From: Argyresthia goedartella
Taxonomy: Eukaryota; Arthropoda; Insecta; Lepidoptera; Argyresthiidae
Length of the DNA stretch: 64,000 nt
Assembly (NCBI GenBank): GCA_949825045.1
Contig: OX463818.1
Location: forward strand, 31,264,906 to 31,328,905
Direction: 5' to 3'
Shown in pieces: positions 1-10,871 of the stretch. The notes beneath the pieces were generated by a model that made no database searches, was not told where the DNA came from, and worked only from the letters and a program-made list of their open reading frames with translations. The position numbers were made by a program, and so were the translations under genes. Positions within the stretch are counted from its first letter, which is position 1. Each line of letters opens with the position of its first letter.

Positions 1-1239
1 GAGATTAAGTATTAAGTAATCAAACTTTTGTCAGAAAATACCCTTAAATTACTTGATCGGTCAACGTGGCAACTGGATTATCAATAAGAGCGGATTTGAC
101 AGGACCGGACCGTTACACCTGTGTGGTTAAATATGATTTGTATACATTATGTATCAGAAAGGTGTAGTTATATTTTAGGGGGTTTTTAGAATTATCATTT
201 TGAACAACTTTTAATATGACACCGATTTCATCAGAGCCATTTTATACCCAGTATAGATGAAGATAATATACATTTATTTATGTCTCGGAAGATCTGAGGC
301 AGGTGGCTATAGTAAAAGTTGTTCCACTTGGCAAGACCTTTTCAACGATATAATGATAGCTTTTGCAGGGGGTACCAAAATGCGCATTCTCCTTATTATG
401 AAAGCGAAATAGTCGGTCGCTCATATGTCAGCCGTAATGATAACAAAGCCTAAATTAGCTTGTAGCCTGGGCTAATGAAAAAACAAAAAACTCTTGTAAA
501 TAACGACACCAGGTTCATTTCCTATTGCAGGCGCGCGACATCTTATCGTAGTTTACCTCAATCTAAATTAACACCTGATGGTAAAGGAGAAATCAGCTTA
601 CGCAAATTAATTTATAAAAAGGTTAACTTTTTGCTTTGTGCGGCACAAATGGCTAGAGCTGACATTTTCCCGTTATAAGTTTTGATAATATTACCATCGC
701 ATGAGGTCCAAAATAACGATGCCTCAAGACGGTATTCGGCAAAGGTGCAGATATTAAGCCGCAGATAAATTTTCGTATATAAATAAACGGGACTACGAGG
801 CACATTTCACAAGATTAAAAAAGTAAGAAGATTTATCGTTCGCCTATTCTGATTTTAATTTTGCCGGCGCCATGTTTTTTAAAATTCGCGCGAAAGTAAA
901 TTAAATTTTATAATTCCGTGATGTTTCATATACACTATCCTATTCAGTGTTGGATGCAATAACATCATTACCTATATTTAAGCAGAAATCATTGTCCCTA
1001 GTACTTTCACATGTCACTTTGCCAGTTACACGCTTTATTATTTGCCAAGCCGTTTTTATTCTATAATTTGAATTTTGTATTTTTCTATTGATGTGTAAGA
1101 TTGGTAAGAAAAAAATATTTAAATTGTTCTCCTTGTTTTTCACTGTGGCTGCGTTGCACTTTGCACGTAGATTCATGGTAGTCACGTTAGATGTAATATT
1201 TTACTTTTTATTTTTTTATTATTTTTGGTTAGACCAGAG
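1..1239. other. AT-rich region without recognisable gene
   Basis: No convincing coding sequence. A short motif near 205-222 (gaacaacttttaatatg) recurs at about 21690-21706, so at least part is dispersed repeat. Small open frames at 475-678 and 940-1185 lack any family motif. Confidence 0.5.
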
Positions 1240-1407
1240 ACTATTCACAGAGTTTGTTGCGCCCTAAGACCTCACTTCTTTCACTACTTAACTAACAAGT
1301 GGGATACCCTAAGGGACTTGTAAGCTTTTAAGTAATTGTGTATTTATCCTTTGTATATTTTTTATGTAACCTTTGCTGTTTGTAACCACTAAATAAATAA
1401 ATAAAGT
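1240..1407 (+). repeat. Possible non-LTR retrotransposon 3' end
   Basis: A non-coding stretch ends in a short (taaa)n tract (about 1389-1406), which is typical of 3' ends of insect LINEs. No coding tail is visible upstream, so the assignment rests on the tail alone. Confidence 0.3.
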
Positions 1408-1604
1408 TTTTGCGGCTCTACAGGCCAATTTGAAAGTTTTGGAACATTTTTGAACTCAGTCATGAAATTTTCTATCAAAGTTGTAGATTTTTTGTTCATT
1501 AAGGTCATACAAGATCACTCTTCTAGAAGGTGCCCAGTCCTTAAACGCCTGTGAGTGTGGATGGTATGTGTGACCCGAAGCGAATAGCAAATCTATTTAA
1601 GTAT

Positions 1605-1793
1605 GGCTAGTATTTAATCGCACATCAAAATACTGAATATGTTTTGTTTTCTCACATGTTGAAACTAACACGAAGGGTAAAGAGGGCTTCGCTTCGCTCA
1701 CCCCCTTTACCCTTCACCTAAGCTACCGCAGCATTTAGCCCTGATATTTGCTGTGCAAATCACTGATTTTTGATGTGCAGTTTAATATTTCCT
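1605..1793 (+). mobile_element. HP element copy (TIR plus central hairpin)
   Basis: One of several copies of a short non-autonomous element. The termini read ggctagtatttaatcgcac and, inverted, gggaaatattaaactgcac. The centre has a purine/pyrimidine hairpin (gggcttcgcttcgctca). Flanking 9-mers tttaagtat (1596-1604) and tttatgtat (1794-1802) match at 8 of 9 positions and look like a target-site duplication. A 9 bp duplication is typical of Mutator-like elements; that link is inference. Confidence 0.65.
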
Positions 1794-2009
1794 TTTATGT
1801 ATCACTTTGCATTTATTCGTCACTATACAGTCTCGGCAGAGCAGTTTTTTGTTGCTGAGAAACGTATAATAATATTTAAGAACTCATAACGAGAATTAAA
1901 GCGAAAGAGATGATTGATTATTAAAATATTGGTCAGGGGAAGTCACGAGGTCTTGACGGTCTATGGTTTTATTCATATTTCGATTGTAATATTCGTATGT
2001 GCAATATGT

Positions 2010-2205
2010 GTAGAGTTTTATTGCGCACTGGGACTGTCCCGTTTTATAAACTCTCCTGTCTTGCCTAGGCTTGCTGGAAGAAATCTCTATTTAGAGATTA
2101 GCTCGCCTTTGCTTATAACATTTCTTGTAACTGTCTGTACCTATCATATTCTATTTTATAAAATCTCTGTAACTATCTAAGCTCATTTGTTCCTATTTGT
2201 CTATA
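2010..2205 (+). repeat. LINE family A 3' UTR fragment
   Basis: Shares cctgtcttgcctagg, gctggaagaaatct and gctcgcctttgc with the LINE 3' regions near 33290-33380, 55520-55630 and 61380-61460. It is non-coding and is a truncated retrotransposon tail. Confidence 0.65.
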
Positions 2206-2324
2206 GCCAAACCCACAAGGTTACAATAGGTCTAGTTACAGGTTCACTGGCCACTGTAGTGGCTAACATTCTCTATATCTATATTCTTCTATAATTCTCA
2301 TCTTCAAAAATATCTGAAGATTGC

Positions 2325-2505
2325 TGATGCTTAGTTTGGCTTTCGCCCCTGTCTATCAACTGAGAGTGCAATCCTGAGTCTAAAGAAAACTGTCAAATAC
2401 TACACTGACTCTGACGCCAGTGTATGATTATTTCTTGGACTTGTCAAAAGCATTTGAAACAGTTGATTTTGGCGTACTGTGGAAGAAAGGGAATGAGGTC
2501 GGAAC
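2325..2505 (+). pseudogene. LINE reverse transcriptase fragment
   Basis: Translation shows two adjacent reverse-transcriptase landmarks of insect non-LTR elements. The first is FGFRP followed, after a frameshift, by LSTESAILSL. The second is FLDLSKAFETVDFGVLWKK, the region around the first catalytic aspartate (FLDLSKAFDTVDH in typical family members). Frames are interrupted and neither upstream nor downstream RT motifs are continuous, so it is a decayed fragment. Family: Jockey/CR1-like by motif; the clade is uncertain. Confidence 0.7.
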
Positions 2506-2899
2506 TAGGAAAATTAAATGCTAAATTTAAGCAAGTTGTCTTTTACAATAGTTAGCAGGATAAAAACTATCTTTTGTCTGCAAGTAACTTCATAACCAGC
2601 TATGGAGCATCATCCAGAAAGGATCTGAAATACTTTTATTACATAAATTTAGCACTCACTCGGTGTTGGCGACGAGCTTTAAGCTGTTTTGTTTTTAGTA
2701 TATGTAAAGTGAAAATGCAGAAATTCATAGAGCGAGGTGTTGTGTTAAAGGTGCTTTTTAGAGCTTTTAGAAATGTGTAAAATGCTAAAAACAAAAACAG
2801 ACAAAGAATACTAAATAGTACGGGAGGTGCAAAAGGGATTTCATGAGTAACTCGAGCGCTCAGGTTAGGATATGGGAGATACCTTACACCCTGTTTAGT

Positions 2900-3290
2900 A
2901 ACGGTAATGGGACCATGAACAGCGGAATTTCCTGAAACAAGCGATAAAACACTGAATAGCGCGAAAAAATACTGATTTACGTGACTAAATTACTGAATGG
3001 TCTAGCCCCGCTTATTGGCTAAATAAATACTGTCTGGGCGAAGACGTGGGTCGGGGTGGTTAAAGGATATAGGGGGTGAGCGAAGCGAAGCCCCCTTTAT
3101 CCTTCATGTTAGGTTTAACATGTAAGAACAACAAAATCCAACGCTCGTTTTGTATTTTATGTTACTCGAATTAAGGTTTTTAAGTTGCTGTTTTTAGATT
3201 TCTAGTCGCGCAATTCAGTATTCTTGTCAGACGAAGCCAGTATTTCTAGTCGCGCTCATTTTTGTCGCTATTCAGTAATTCAGTATTCAT
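2900..3290 (-). repeat. Degenerate HP-like repeat
   Basis: The centre (about 3058-3140) carries gggtgagcgaagcgaagccccc and an inverted tail acatgtaagaacaacaaaa, like HP copies on the minus strand. The ends (cactgaatagcgcg and cgctattcagtaattcag) differ from other copies, so it is a divergent relative or a composite. Confidence 0.45.
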
Positions 3291-3345
3291 CATTCATTTC
3301 ATTCATAAAAAGACTCGCGCGTTAGGTCAGCTGATCAGAATAGTA

Positions 3346-3880
3346 AAAAAACCGGCCAAGTGCGAGTCGGACTCGCGCACGAAGGGTTCTTTACCATTAT
3401 CTATAAAAACTTCAAAAGTATCACGTTTGTTGTATGGGAGCCCCCCTTAAATATATTTTTATTTCAATTTAATTTATATTTAAATATTATAGCTCACGAT
3501 TCAGTGAATATTTCATGCATCTACCTGTTGCCGTTATCAATATCGAGCAAAAACAAGTAAAAAAAAACATTTTTCTTGTATGGGAACCCCCCTGAAATAT
3601 TTGTTTTATTTTAATTTAATTATTTATTTTTAAAGTGAATATATAACTAAATGTTCTGTGTTTATTTCAAGCGTCTACCTGTTGCCGTTATCAATACCGA
3701 GCAAAATAAATCACGTTTGTTGTATGGGTACGCCCTCAAATATTTATTTTATTCTGTTTTTTAGTACATGTTGTTATAGCGGCAACAGAAATACTTCATC
3801 TGCGAAAATTTCAACTATCAGGGTTAATGAGATACAGACGAACAGCGGAGGCTTAGTAATAAGGTCCCGTTAGTCCCCCT
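3346..3880 (+). repeat. GGTTCCGTACC-family repeat with internal duplication
   Basis: Opens with aaccggccaagtgcgagtcg and closes with ggcttagtaataaggtcccg, the two ends of a family present at least eight times here. The internal segment beginning ttgtatgggagcccccc recurs at about 3430, 3575 and 3720, a 145 bp period. Copies include ctacctgttgccgttatcaa. No protein is encoded. Confidence 0.7.
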
Positions 3881-4828
3881 GAGTAACTAAAGTGCGTCAG
3901 ATTAAGCTATCATTCTGACACACCCACCACAGCTTTCCTTACGTCCGAATTGGAGTCTTTTAAATAATCGCGTTGCGTCTTTTGTAAAGCGAAATGGGAG
4001 TGTTTTCTAGCTTCCCTGACATCCCTTCTGATTCGCGTCAGAACGCACTGGAATAACTTTTTTGTTTTCTACCCCTCCATACGGCCATCCCTACCCGCTA
4101 CGCGAACCAGCAGATCAGCATACCTCCATTATCAGAGACACGTGGGTCATATACACTATTAATAGCTGACGCGCTCGAGTTAGTCAATGTGACTGTTTTT
4201 TTTTTACATTTTACAAAACCTTTGGATAATCCCCCTACCGTCGAAAGGGAAAATATGATATAAACTTTATTTCTTTTTGGCATCTGATCTTCACAATTCA
4301 ATAGGTCCCCAGGAAGCTCGAGTGACTCACAAAATAGCCTCGTGGCCTCCCAGACAGATAACTTACGTTTACTGGAACACAACATTTTGGTAAGATAAAT
4401 ATTAGATAACTAATATAAAGTGAATCTTATTACAAAGCTGCCTGCTACTTGGATTCTTAATCGAACATGAGCTTACCAAAAAAAGCATCTTAGATAAAAC
4501 ATAATGTCAAACCAAGTTTGTTTGTTCGGGTCCGGGGCTTTGGCCCCCAGTGGTCGACGCCCCGATTTTAATAAATTGAATATTATCATAATTCGGCAAA
4601 GGCAAATAATCTTTTTTTAAATTTGTAACTTGAAGTTTAATTTAAAAAAACTATGCTATAGGACAGTATATCTAACCTAAGCGCTACTATATGTGCTACG
4701 AAACTGTAACGCTTGCTACGTCCTGCGTAGCAGCACACGCAACTCTCCCAACACTCTGCGTAGCTGGAATCACGTAGTCGGTTGTAGATCGCCTGTTACC
4801 CTGCCTTTAAATTAATCAACACTAATTA
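3881..4828. other. No gene recognised
   Basis: Mixed AT-rich sequence. The frame at 4098-4385 (minus) has no recognisable motif. Nothing supportable. Confidence 0.45.
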
Positions 4829-5115
4829 ATTATACATATATTGTTTGTATCATAAACCCTCTTTACTGCGTCCAAAAATCGCACGTTACGAACAGCATAA
4901 TGTTATACTACTTGGTAAAAACTCATTTCTTATCTGAATATTGATACATTATGACCATAATGTATCAATTTTCGACAAATTATGACATTCAAATTTCGAA
5001 CGCCGACGCCCGCCTGCGTGCCGCCCTTAGTTTGTCTGTGAAGTTGGTACTACTGAACAAGCTAAACAAGTTCAGAGCCGGTCGAGCGTGCGGTTCAAGA
5101 GGGTTGATGATATGT
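4829..5115 (+). repeat. Palindrome-core repeat, copy 1
   Basis: Shares long blocks (cctctttactgcgtccaaaa, gcacgttacga, aaatttcgaacgccgacgcc, gaagttggtactac) with copies at 25562-25815 (inverted) and 40310-40600. The core at 4941-4968 is a near-perfect palindrome with 13-base arms (ttgatacattatg) around ac. It is non-coding. Confidence 0.7.
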
Positions 5116-5409
5116 GTGTAGATAAATATATTTATTTCTGACTTTAAGCAGACAAAAGATTGTATTTCTCTTGCTAACTATTGTTAAGGACAACTTGATA
5201 CGCAGTTCAGCATTCAGTTTCTTATATGACGCTGTCATAACTAATGTGACAGAGGTTCCTTGTGAGTGATTTAGAAGTTATACTAATATTGATATTGGCA
5301 TGGCAAAACAAGGTACTAAATTATCAATTTTTTGCCAACAAAGGGTAAGCACCACTTAATTATTTTTATCCATCAAAACATGCAAGGCCTACCTGACAAA
5401 GAACTTTTA

Positions 5410-5745
5410 TGAGATTTTTGTCTTAATAAATCTGACAAAGATGTTATTTGTAACAATAAACACAGGTTACGAAAATATGATCTCATTTAACATAAATAAT
5501 AACAAAATTGACAGTTGTTACATTAGGAAGACTGCTGATAGAGGTGGTTCTTTAATCTTCGTAGAAAATAATATGAAGGTGAAACTACGGAAAGCTATTC
5601 TTGCACTCATTGTAGAAAGACAAATAGAGCTACTCTGTGTAGCCATATTATTGTCTGTGGCTATAGACCTCCGAGGGATGTAAAAGGCCATGGTCATTTC
5701 GAAATATTAGAGAAATTTGTGGAGGAAGCCTTCACTTAACTTATA
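5410..5745 (+). pseudogene. LINE endonuclease-domain fragment
   Basis: The frame from 5441 encodes RGGSLIFVENNMKVKLRKAI and ERQIELLCV. After a frameshift it continues as IIVCGYRPPRDVKGHGHFE. This pattern (RGG near the middle, IELxxV, then VCxYRPP) is that of the apurinic-type endonuclease of insect Jockey/CR1-like non-LTR retrotransposons. The N-terminal catalytic portion and the rest of ORF2 are not contiguous. It may belong to the same ancient insertion as the RT fragment about 400 bp downstream. Confidence 0.65.
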
Positions 5746-6129
5746 ACAGTAAAAATGTATAAATTTTTATAGAATTATTAAAATTTAAAAGGCAGAAGTC
5801 AATGGCGTCAAATCTGACGGATCCGGTGTAAAAATTGCCATTCCACATGGTTTCATATAAGGCCCTGCCTTAAAAAAACTAGATGTTAATTTCCAGTATT
5901 TTTTACTACAAATGAACCGTACAAGTCGTACAACCGTACAACATCACACAACCAATAACAGTAAATATTTGCAAGTTTTATCAATAACTTTTTTATTTAT
6001 TCAAGTTTAACGTAGTAATTCTGGAGGATTTTTCAAAAAAGTTAAAAATATTAAAATAAAAAATCCGTTGGGCCAAAACTTTTTTTTGTGGACCTAGAAG
6101 AATGACCCCTTCTATCCACCATTTTAATT

Positions 6130-6400
6130 AGGCATACTATGCACCAAACATCCTGTATATAAACGATCTGCCTTTTAATGGAGGAGAAATTGACTGAGGT
6201 AGTATTGTTTGCTGATAATACTTAACTGTTCTTCAAAATTGAAAACAAAAAGAAGATTTAGATGATGTTAATGACGTTTGTCTTTAACTGGTAAAATCAA
6301 GTGTCAAATTATACAAGGCTAGTCTATTTTAATTACTTTCATAGTGTCATGTCCTATGGTATCTTGTGTGCGCTAGAGCAGCGGATACTCAAACTATACA
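6130..6400 (+). pseudogene. LINE reverse transcriptase fragment with decayed catalytic box
   Basis: Translated pieces include LYINDLPFNGGEID, then after a frameshift VVLFADNT, the FADD catalytic box with the second aspartate changed to asparagine. Further on is YFHSVMSYGI, a conserved segment downstream of the RT core. At least two frame changes and stops are present. It has the same sense as the endonuclease fragment at 5410-5745, consistent with an internally deleted single LINE (inference). Confidence 0.7.
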
Positions 6401-6622
6401 CATCAACACTGTCTAGGGATATTTTGTATTTCTTAAATTTTTTGATAAACTATAAATATTTTGTTCAGAGAAGTATATATGGAATTAAACCTCAGTTAAT
6501 GCCCAACTTAATTATATAAATAAAAACATTTTAGATCTTCAAATATTTTTTTTAAAATAAAATAACAAAGAGACTAAAAATGGTGCTAAGTCTACGAATG
6601 AAATTAATGAATAAAATGGATA

Positions 6623-7792
6623 ATTTTATTTAAAAAAACAACTTAAAGTGAGACATTTTAACTCTTAATAATCAGTGTTGCCACCCCTCACGTTAATAAG
6701 AGTTTGGCATCGGTTATTTATACTGTGAATTAAGGTGTCGATGTCTTGCTGTGGTAGGCGTCCCCAGGTTCGTTGCAGGTGCAAGAAAAGTTGCTCTTCT
6801 GTGGCCAGATTTGGAAGGAGAGCATGCATAGCCCTTCGCTGCAACATGTCCCACGCATGTTCGATGGGATTCATATCGGGCGACTGCGCAGGCCATCTCA
6901 TTACCGTGACGTCGTTGTCTTGAAGTGCGGCTGATACCAGCCTCGCAGTGTGTGGACGAGCATTATCATGCATGAGTACGAATTGCTGGCCGATTTGCAC
7001 CCTATGCGGAATAATAACAGGTTCCACCACCTCATCACGGTATTTCTGAGCATTCATGTTGCCTCTTACAAAAACAAGGTCGGTTCGCGCGCCTATACGA
7101 ATTCCTGCCCATACCATGATTGTTCCTGCTTGGTACGAATGAACCTCTTGTGGATGCTGGAGCCGGCTTTCCCTGCCTGGAACTCTCCAAACTCGTGTTC
7201 TTCGCGAATCTGGATGAAATCTAAACCGAGACTCATCCGTAAAGAGCACTGTCGACCATTGTTCATTATCCCATAACACGTGTTCATGGGCCCACAATAG
7301 TCGCCTTCCGCGATTGCCTCGTCGCAAAGCAGGAACACGAATTGCCCTGCGAGAATGAAGATTAGCTTCATGTAGCCTTCTTCTGACAGTTTGGTCGCTA
7401 ACCAACAGCTGATGCTCCTGTTGGAGCCTCTGTACCATTTCCATGGCCGACAGAGTAGGTTCTCTCCTGGCGGTATTTTGGAGAAAACGGTCCTCTCTAG
7501 GGGTGGTCACCCGAATTCTGCCAGCATGCCGTTCCGCCACTTCCCCAGTATCACGATAACGTGACCAGAGCCTTGATATCACATTCTGGCTGGTGCCTAG
7601 GGTCTCCGCAACAACGTTTTGGATAGCGCCAGCTTCCAACATTCCTACCGCTCTTATCACATCGTCTCTCGTCAGATGTCGACGTTGCATGGCACCAACA
7701 AGATGACACAAACAGTAAAAATCTCCAAAACAATTGATAGAGTTAGTTAATTAGTGTTTTTCTAAATAAATCTCAACACAAAACTAGCACTG
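6623..7792 (-). mobile_element. Tc1-like DNA transposon
   Basis: Carries an intact transposase gene. Near each end is tttattta-Aaaaaa-ca: at 6625-6640 directly, and at 7754-7770 inverted with one mismatch. The right end plausibly stops at 7792 (cagtgctag when read inverted), followed by TA at 7793-7794, the expected Tc1/mariner target. The left boundary is not clear: gtgctaag at 6583 may mark it, with about 20 bp of extra sequence. Confidence 0.75.
6665..7711 (-). CDS. Tc1-like transposase, DD34E, intact
   Basis: A 348-residue open frame without stops, close to the usual 340-350 residues of Tc1 transposases. Residues 8-65 form the first helix-turn-helix (RHLTRDDVIRAVGMLEAGAI), a second DNA-binding unit follows to about 120, then a basic segment (RRGNRGRR). 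The catalytic triad is visible: D159 in LFTDESRF, D249 in MHDNARPH and E284 in MNPIEHAWD, with 34 residues between D249 and E284. The family cuts and pastes DNA at TA dinucleotides in the nucleus. M8 (MQRRHLT, 7690) is an alternative start that fits the family better. The frame's integrity suggests a relatively young insertion. Other open frames across it are shadows. Confidence 0.93.
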   Translation of the reverse strand: MCHLVGAMQRRHLTRDDVIRAVGMLEAGAIQNVVAETLGTSQNVISRLWSRYRDTGEVAERHAGRIRVTTPREDRFLQNTARREPTLSAMEMVQRLQQEHQLLVSDQTVRRRLHEANLHSRRAIRVPALRRGNRGRRLLWAHEHVLWDNEQWSTVLFTDESRFRFHPDSRRTRVWRVPGRESRLQHPQEVHSYQAGTIMVWAGIRIGARTDLVFVRGNMNAQKYRDEVVEPVIIPHRVQIGQQFVLMHDNARPHTARLVSAALQDNDVTVMRWPAQSPDMNPIEHAWDMLQRRAMHALLPNLATEEQLFLHLQRTWGRLPQQDIDTLIHSINNRCQTLINVRGGNTDY

Positions 7793-8184
7793 TACACTGA
7801 ATCAAATGCGTGTTCCCGCGCTTTCTTTTGTTTTCATAAGTTTTTGTTTTTTTTTTCAATGCCAGTTTGAAAATGGAACAAGGAGGTTTAATTCCACATA
7901 TAAACTTTTTCCTAATTCTGAGTAGTTTTTCTGAAAAACTAAGAAATGCAAACAAAAATCTAATATCCCTAGACAGTGTTGATGTGTGTATTTTTATATA
8001 AACAAAAAGAGCTATTCACGCAATTTATAATTTAAAACGTACAGACTCCCTAAAAACTTTTTAACGAAATTGACATAATAACAATGGTCAATTTATTTTC
8101 GAAAATATTTCATCGCAAAAACTTTGCAAAACTTTCCAAATTTAGCGACTACTGTAATGTTAAACTAAGAAATAAACACAGAAT
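7793..8184. other. Flank without recognisable feature
   Basis: AT-rich sequence between the Tc1 element and a LINE tail. No coding motif or repeat boundary seen. Confidence 0.4.
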
Positions 8185-8645
8185 AATGCGCCCCGGTTTA
8201 AACAAGCGAAAGTTAGCAATTCTTTCAAAGGTCAGTGCATTTTCTACTACAAAAAGATAGCTCTGGAGGTTTTGAAATTGCTATTTGAGCAATTTAAAAA
8301 CCATGTAAAAGCGACTTTGTCTAAAATGGGATATTACTACGTTCAAGATGATTAAATGACGGGACTGTACGGGGTTAATCTAACTCAACACAGAACTCGC
8401 TGTTGATTATTTTGTAATTATTTATTCCTGCCTATTATTTATAATAATTAATATTGTAATATTTTATTATTAATAATATTTTTATAATTTAATTTAATTA
8501 ATATTTTAATATGTAGATCTAAAAATCCATCTGTGGGAGTATCTCCGCCCTGCTTCTCCCACAGTGGTCCAATGTAGAGAGGAGGCAAAAGATTACGTTC
8601 GCTAAGTATATGTAAAGTAATAAAGAAGTTTTGACTGTGACTTAA
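8185..8645 (+). mobile_element. LINE family B 3' end
   Basis: A 5'-truncated non-LTR element. It holds the last about 50 codons of ORF2, a 3' UTR with gtgggagtatctccgcc and cccacagtggtccaatgtag, and a simple tail near 8620-8640 (agtaataaagaag). The same 3' UTR occurs at 41746-42040 (inverted) and 63480-63740. Confidence 0.75.
8206..8355 (+). pseudogene. LINE family B ORF2 C-terminal tail
   Basis: An open frame ending at TAA 8353-8355 encodes AKVSNSFKGQCIFYYKKIAL and then FEQFKNHVKATLSKMGYYYV. It aligns by eye with the tails at 42039-42260 and 63414-63470 (SFKGQC, FEQFKKHVKATLSKKGYYNV). This is the extreme C-terminus of a Jockey/CR1-like ORF2 beyond the RT domain. The catalytic part is missing. 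Confidence 0.7.
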
Positions 8646-8794
8646 CCATTTGTGACCTGATTTTCGCTCCTCTAGGGGTCAAAATACTAAACCATAAAAT
8701 TGGCCTTCTAAGGCAGAGATCTAAAACTTAACATTGGTATCAGGAAACAAGACACCTAGATAAATAGCCGTATTAGAAATAATAAGGTATGCCT

Positions 8795-9160
8795 TATGAG
8801 CTCCGCTTGCTTCTCACACAGGAGATGCTGGTTCGATTCCTGACCATGCACCAATGAGATAATTAATTTTTCTTAAGTACCTTATACGGACGTTCTAATT
8901 AAAAATAATAAATGTATCTTAAGAACATTATAAATATAATATAAAATATGTTTATAAAATATATTATTGTGTACGGATGCTCTAACGGTGATGGAAATAT
9001 ATCGTGAGAAAAACCTTCATTACTCCACAGCTGCGGCGATGGGCTAGCCCCCTGTCACGCAAAATGGAGTATCGGATAACTGGCTTAAAGTGGACACAAT
9101 TGTGTTTCTGCCACCCCGTATGGGATAAAGCCGTGACGCTATGTTATGTCAAGGTATGCC
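8795..9160 (+). mobile_element. SINE-3 copy (5' truncated)
   Basis: The tRNA-like head lacks its start but keeps the B box (tggttcgattcc) at 8830. The body is followed by a tail with ctaacggtgatggaa, gggctagccccctgtcacgc and gtgacgctatgtta. Other copies: 34680-34985 (minus) and 38900-39160. Confidence 0.75.
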
Positions 9161-9516
9161 TTTCTTCCTTTGTATACTTTTCTGCATCGAGTATCTAACT
9201 AATATTAGATAAAATGATGACGTCATTCTAACTTATTGTTAAAACACTAATAAGACTAAACAGCGTCGTCTACATCTTTTCATCGTCTACGAGTCGTCAC
9301 TCGTTGTCATCAAAGGACAAAAGTGAAAATATTTAAATTGCTGCCCTTTTTAGAACTCGATAAGAGCCTATCAAGGGCTCTCACAGATTTCACCGATCAA
9401 TTCGAGATGTCTTTCGACAAACCATATTGGGGGCCCTATTGAAGGACCCCGCGTGAATAGGGTTGCCAGGCGGTGTGGTTAAAAATGGGGAGTTTGGGTA
9501 ATTAGAAATAGGCTGA

Positions 9517-9572
9517 GTGACTGCAGAGAAGAGGCAAAAATGACGTTTGCTAAGTATATGTAAATATCTACA
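9517..9572 (+). repeat. LINE family B tail remnant
   Basis: About 55 bp matching the end of the family B 3' UTR (gagaagaggcaaaaatgac, tatgtaaatatctacagtaa). It is too short to say more. Confidence 0.5.
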
Positions 9573-10235
9573 GTAAGAGTACAGACATGATCACATAATG
9601 CTCTGTATCAGAAAGATCATTGATCAACCAACAGACATTACTTTCCATATACTTCAATTAAGGAGCTGCTTAAATAACACACCGGCGCTTTATCGCCTCC
9701 AGCATCGGTCCAAGTCACAGGATAAATTTGTGTCCGTCAATGTTGAATTGTCGGTCGTGCATTCGGGCCTTTTTCAGATTTTGTTTACAATCAAAAAACC
9801 TGATTGAAAGTCTAAGCTTAAAAAATCTTTATCTAAACATTGTGCTAAGATCTTCCACACGATGCAGCATACATAGAAATTTAAATGTATGATCCAAAAA
9901 ATTATAATTTGACCCAGTCCAGCCGAGAGACTGACAGATACCGAAAAATCCCGACAGGTCAGGAAACATCCTAACATCTGGCAATACCACTCCTGAAGGA
10001 ACACTCGAGCCCTGATTGCGCCAGATTTGAATAATGGCCCAGATTTTAATTTCGTCCCTTTGATGTATTCTGTGAGGGTAGCCAGTTGATTGTATTCAGA
10101 ATTCGTCTCTGTTGTTTTATGATTTTGGAGTCTATACAGGGTTTAACGCAATTGCCTGAAATTCAGTTACTTCTTCGATGTTAATGTTATTATTCTTTGC
10201 ATAACATTTCTTTTGGTACATATATTTATTTTTGA
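9573..10235. other. No gene recognised
   Basis: Short open frames at 9598-9807 and 9774-10004 have no family motif. No repeat boundary seen. Confidence 0.4.
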
Positions 10236-10506
10236 CAACCCGAATGGCCGAGTCGGCAGCGACCCTGCCTACGAAGCCAAGGGTCCCGGGTTCGAGCCCC
10301 GGTGGGGGCAAATGTTTGTTTGATGAGAACGGATGTTTGTACTCTAGTCAAGGTTGTTTATCTATCTAAGTATATTATTTATCTATATAAGTATGTGTAT
10401 CGTTGTCTAGTACCCAAGATACAGGGAATCCTAGTTTGGGGCTAGATCAATATGTGTAAATAGTGTCCAAGGTATTATAATTATTATTATTATATTATTA
10501 TTATAA
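10236..10506 (+). mobile_element. SINE-1 copy, full length
   Basis: tRNA-derived SINE. The A box is in atggccgagtcggc and the B box in gggttcgagcccc. The body has tgatgagaacggatgtttgt, tatctatctaagta and tagtttggggctagatcaa, and ends in caaggtatta followed by an (att)n tail. The pol III promoter boxes are the family's internal promoter. At least seven other copies lie in the window. Confidence 0.85.
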
Positions 10507-10871
10507 TGCCCAATAATGTCCCCATCAAGGGTCACGGGCCTTTACCCGGATACGAATAAGATTGAGCCATACTCCACCGCGCTGGCTCAGTGCGCGTTGA
10601 TGGGGGGTGTCGGGCTTGTGGCCAACCCGACTGTCAGAAGTTATCAAGCTGCCCTATTAGGGCTTCTGACACAGCTTTGCGACTACTACCACCGAGTAGC
10701 GATAGTAGCCGGGACCTACAGCTTAACGTGTCATCTGAAACACGGAAGCGAACGAAACAAATGCCAGATAGAACGGACACCCATCCAGTGCCCGTCTCGG
10801 CCAGATGTTGACGATCGTTTCCGATTTGCGAATACCACTAGGCCACGGACGCGTCTTTGCTACAAAAAAAA
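10507..10871 (-). mobile_element. SINE-C copy
   Basis: Read on the minus strand it starts with a tRNA-like head (gcgtccgtggcctagtgg). The tail has gatgacacgttaagctg, aggtcccggctac and cgtatccgggtaaaggcc, ending at attattgggc. The same tail sits behind a different head at 55918-56215. The 142-codon frame across it is not a gene. Confidence 0.7.

Noticed and set aside
10236..10320. tRNA-like sequence with A and B boxes
   Set aside because: It is the head of a SINE with many copies; no clean cloverleaf with standard spacing and ends was seen. The same applies to the other SINE heads.
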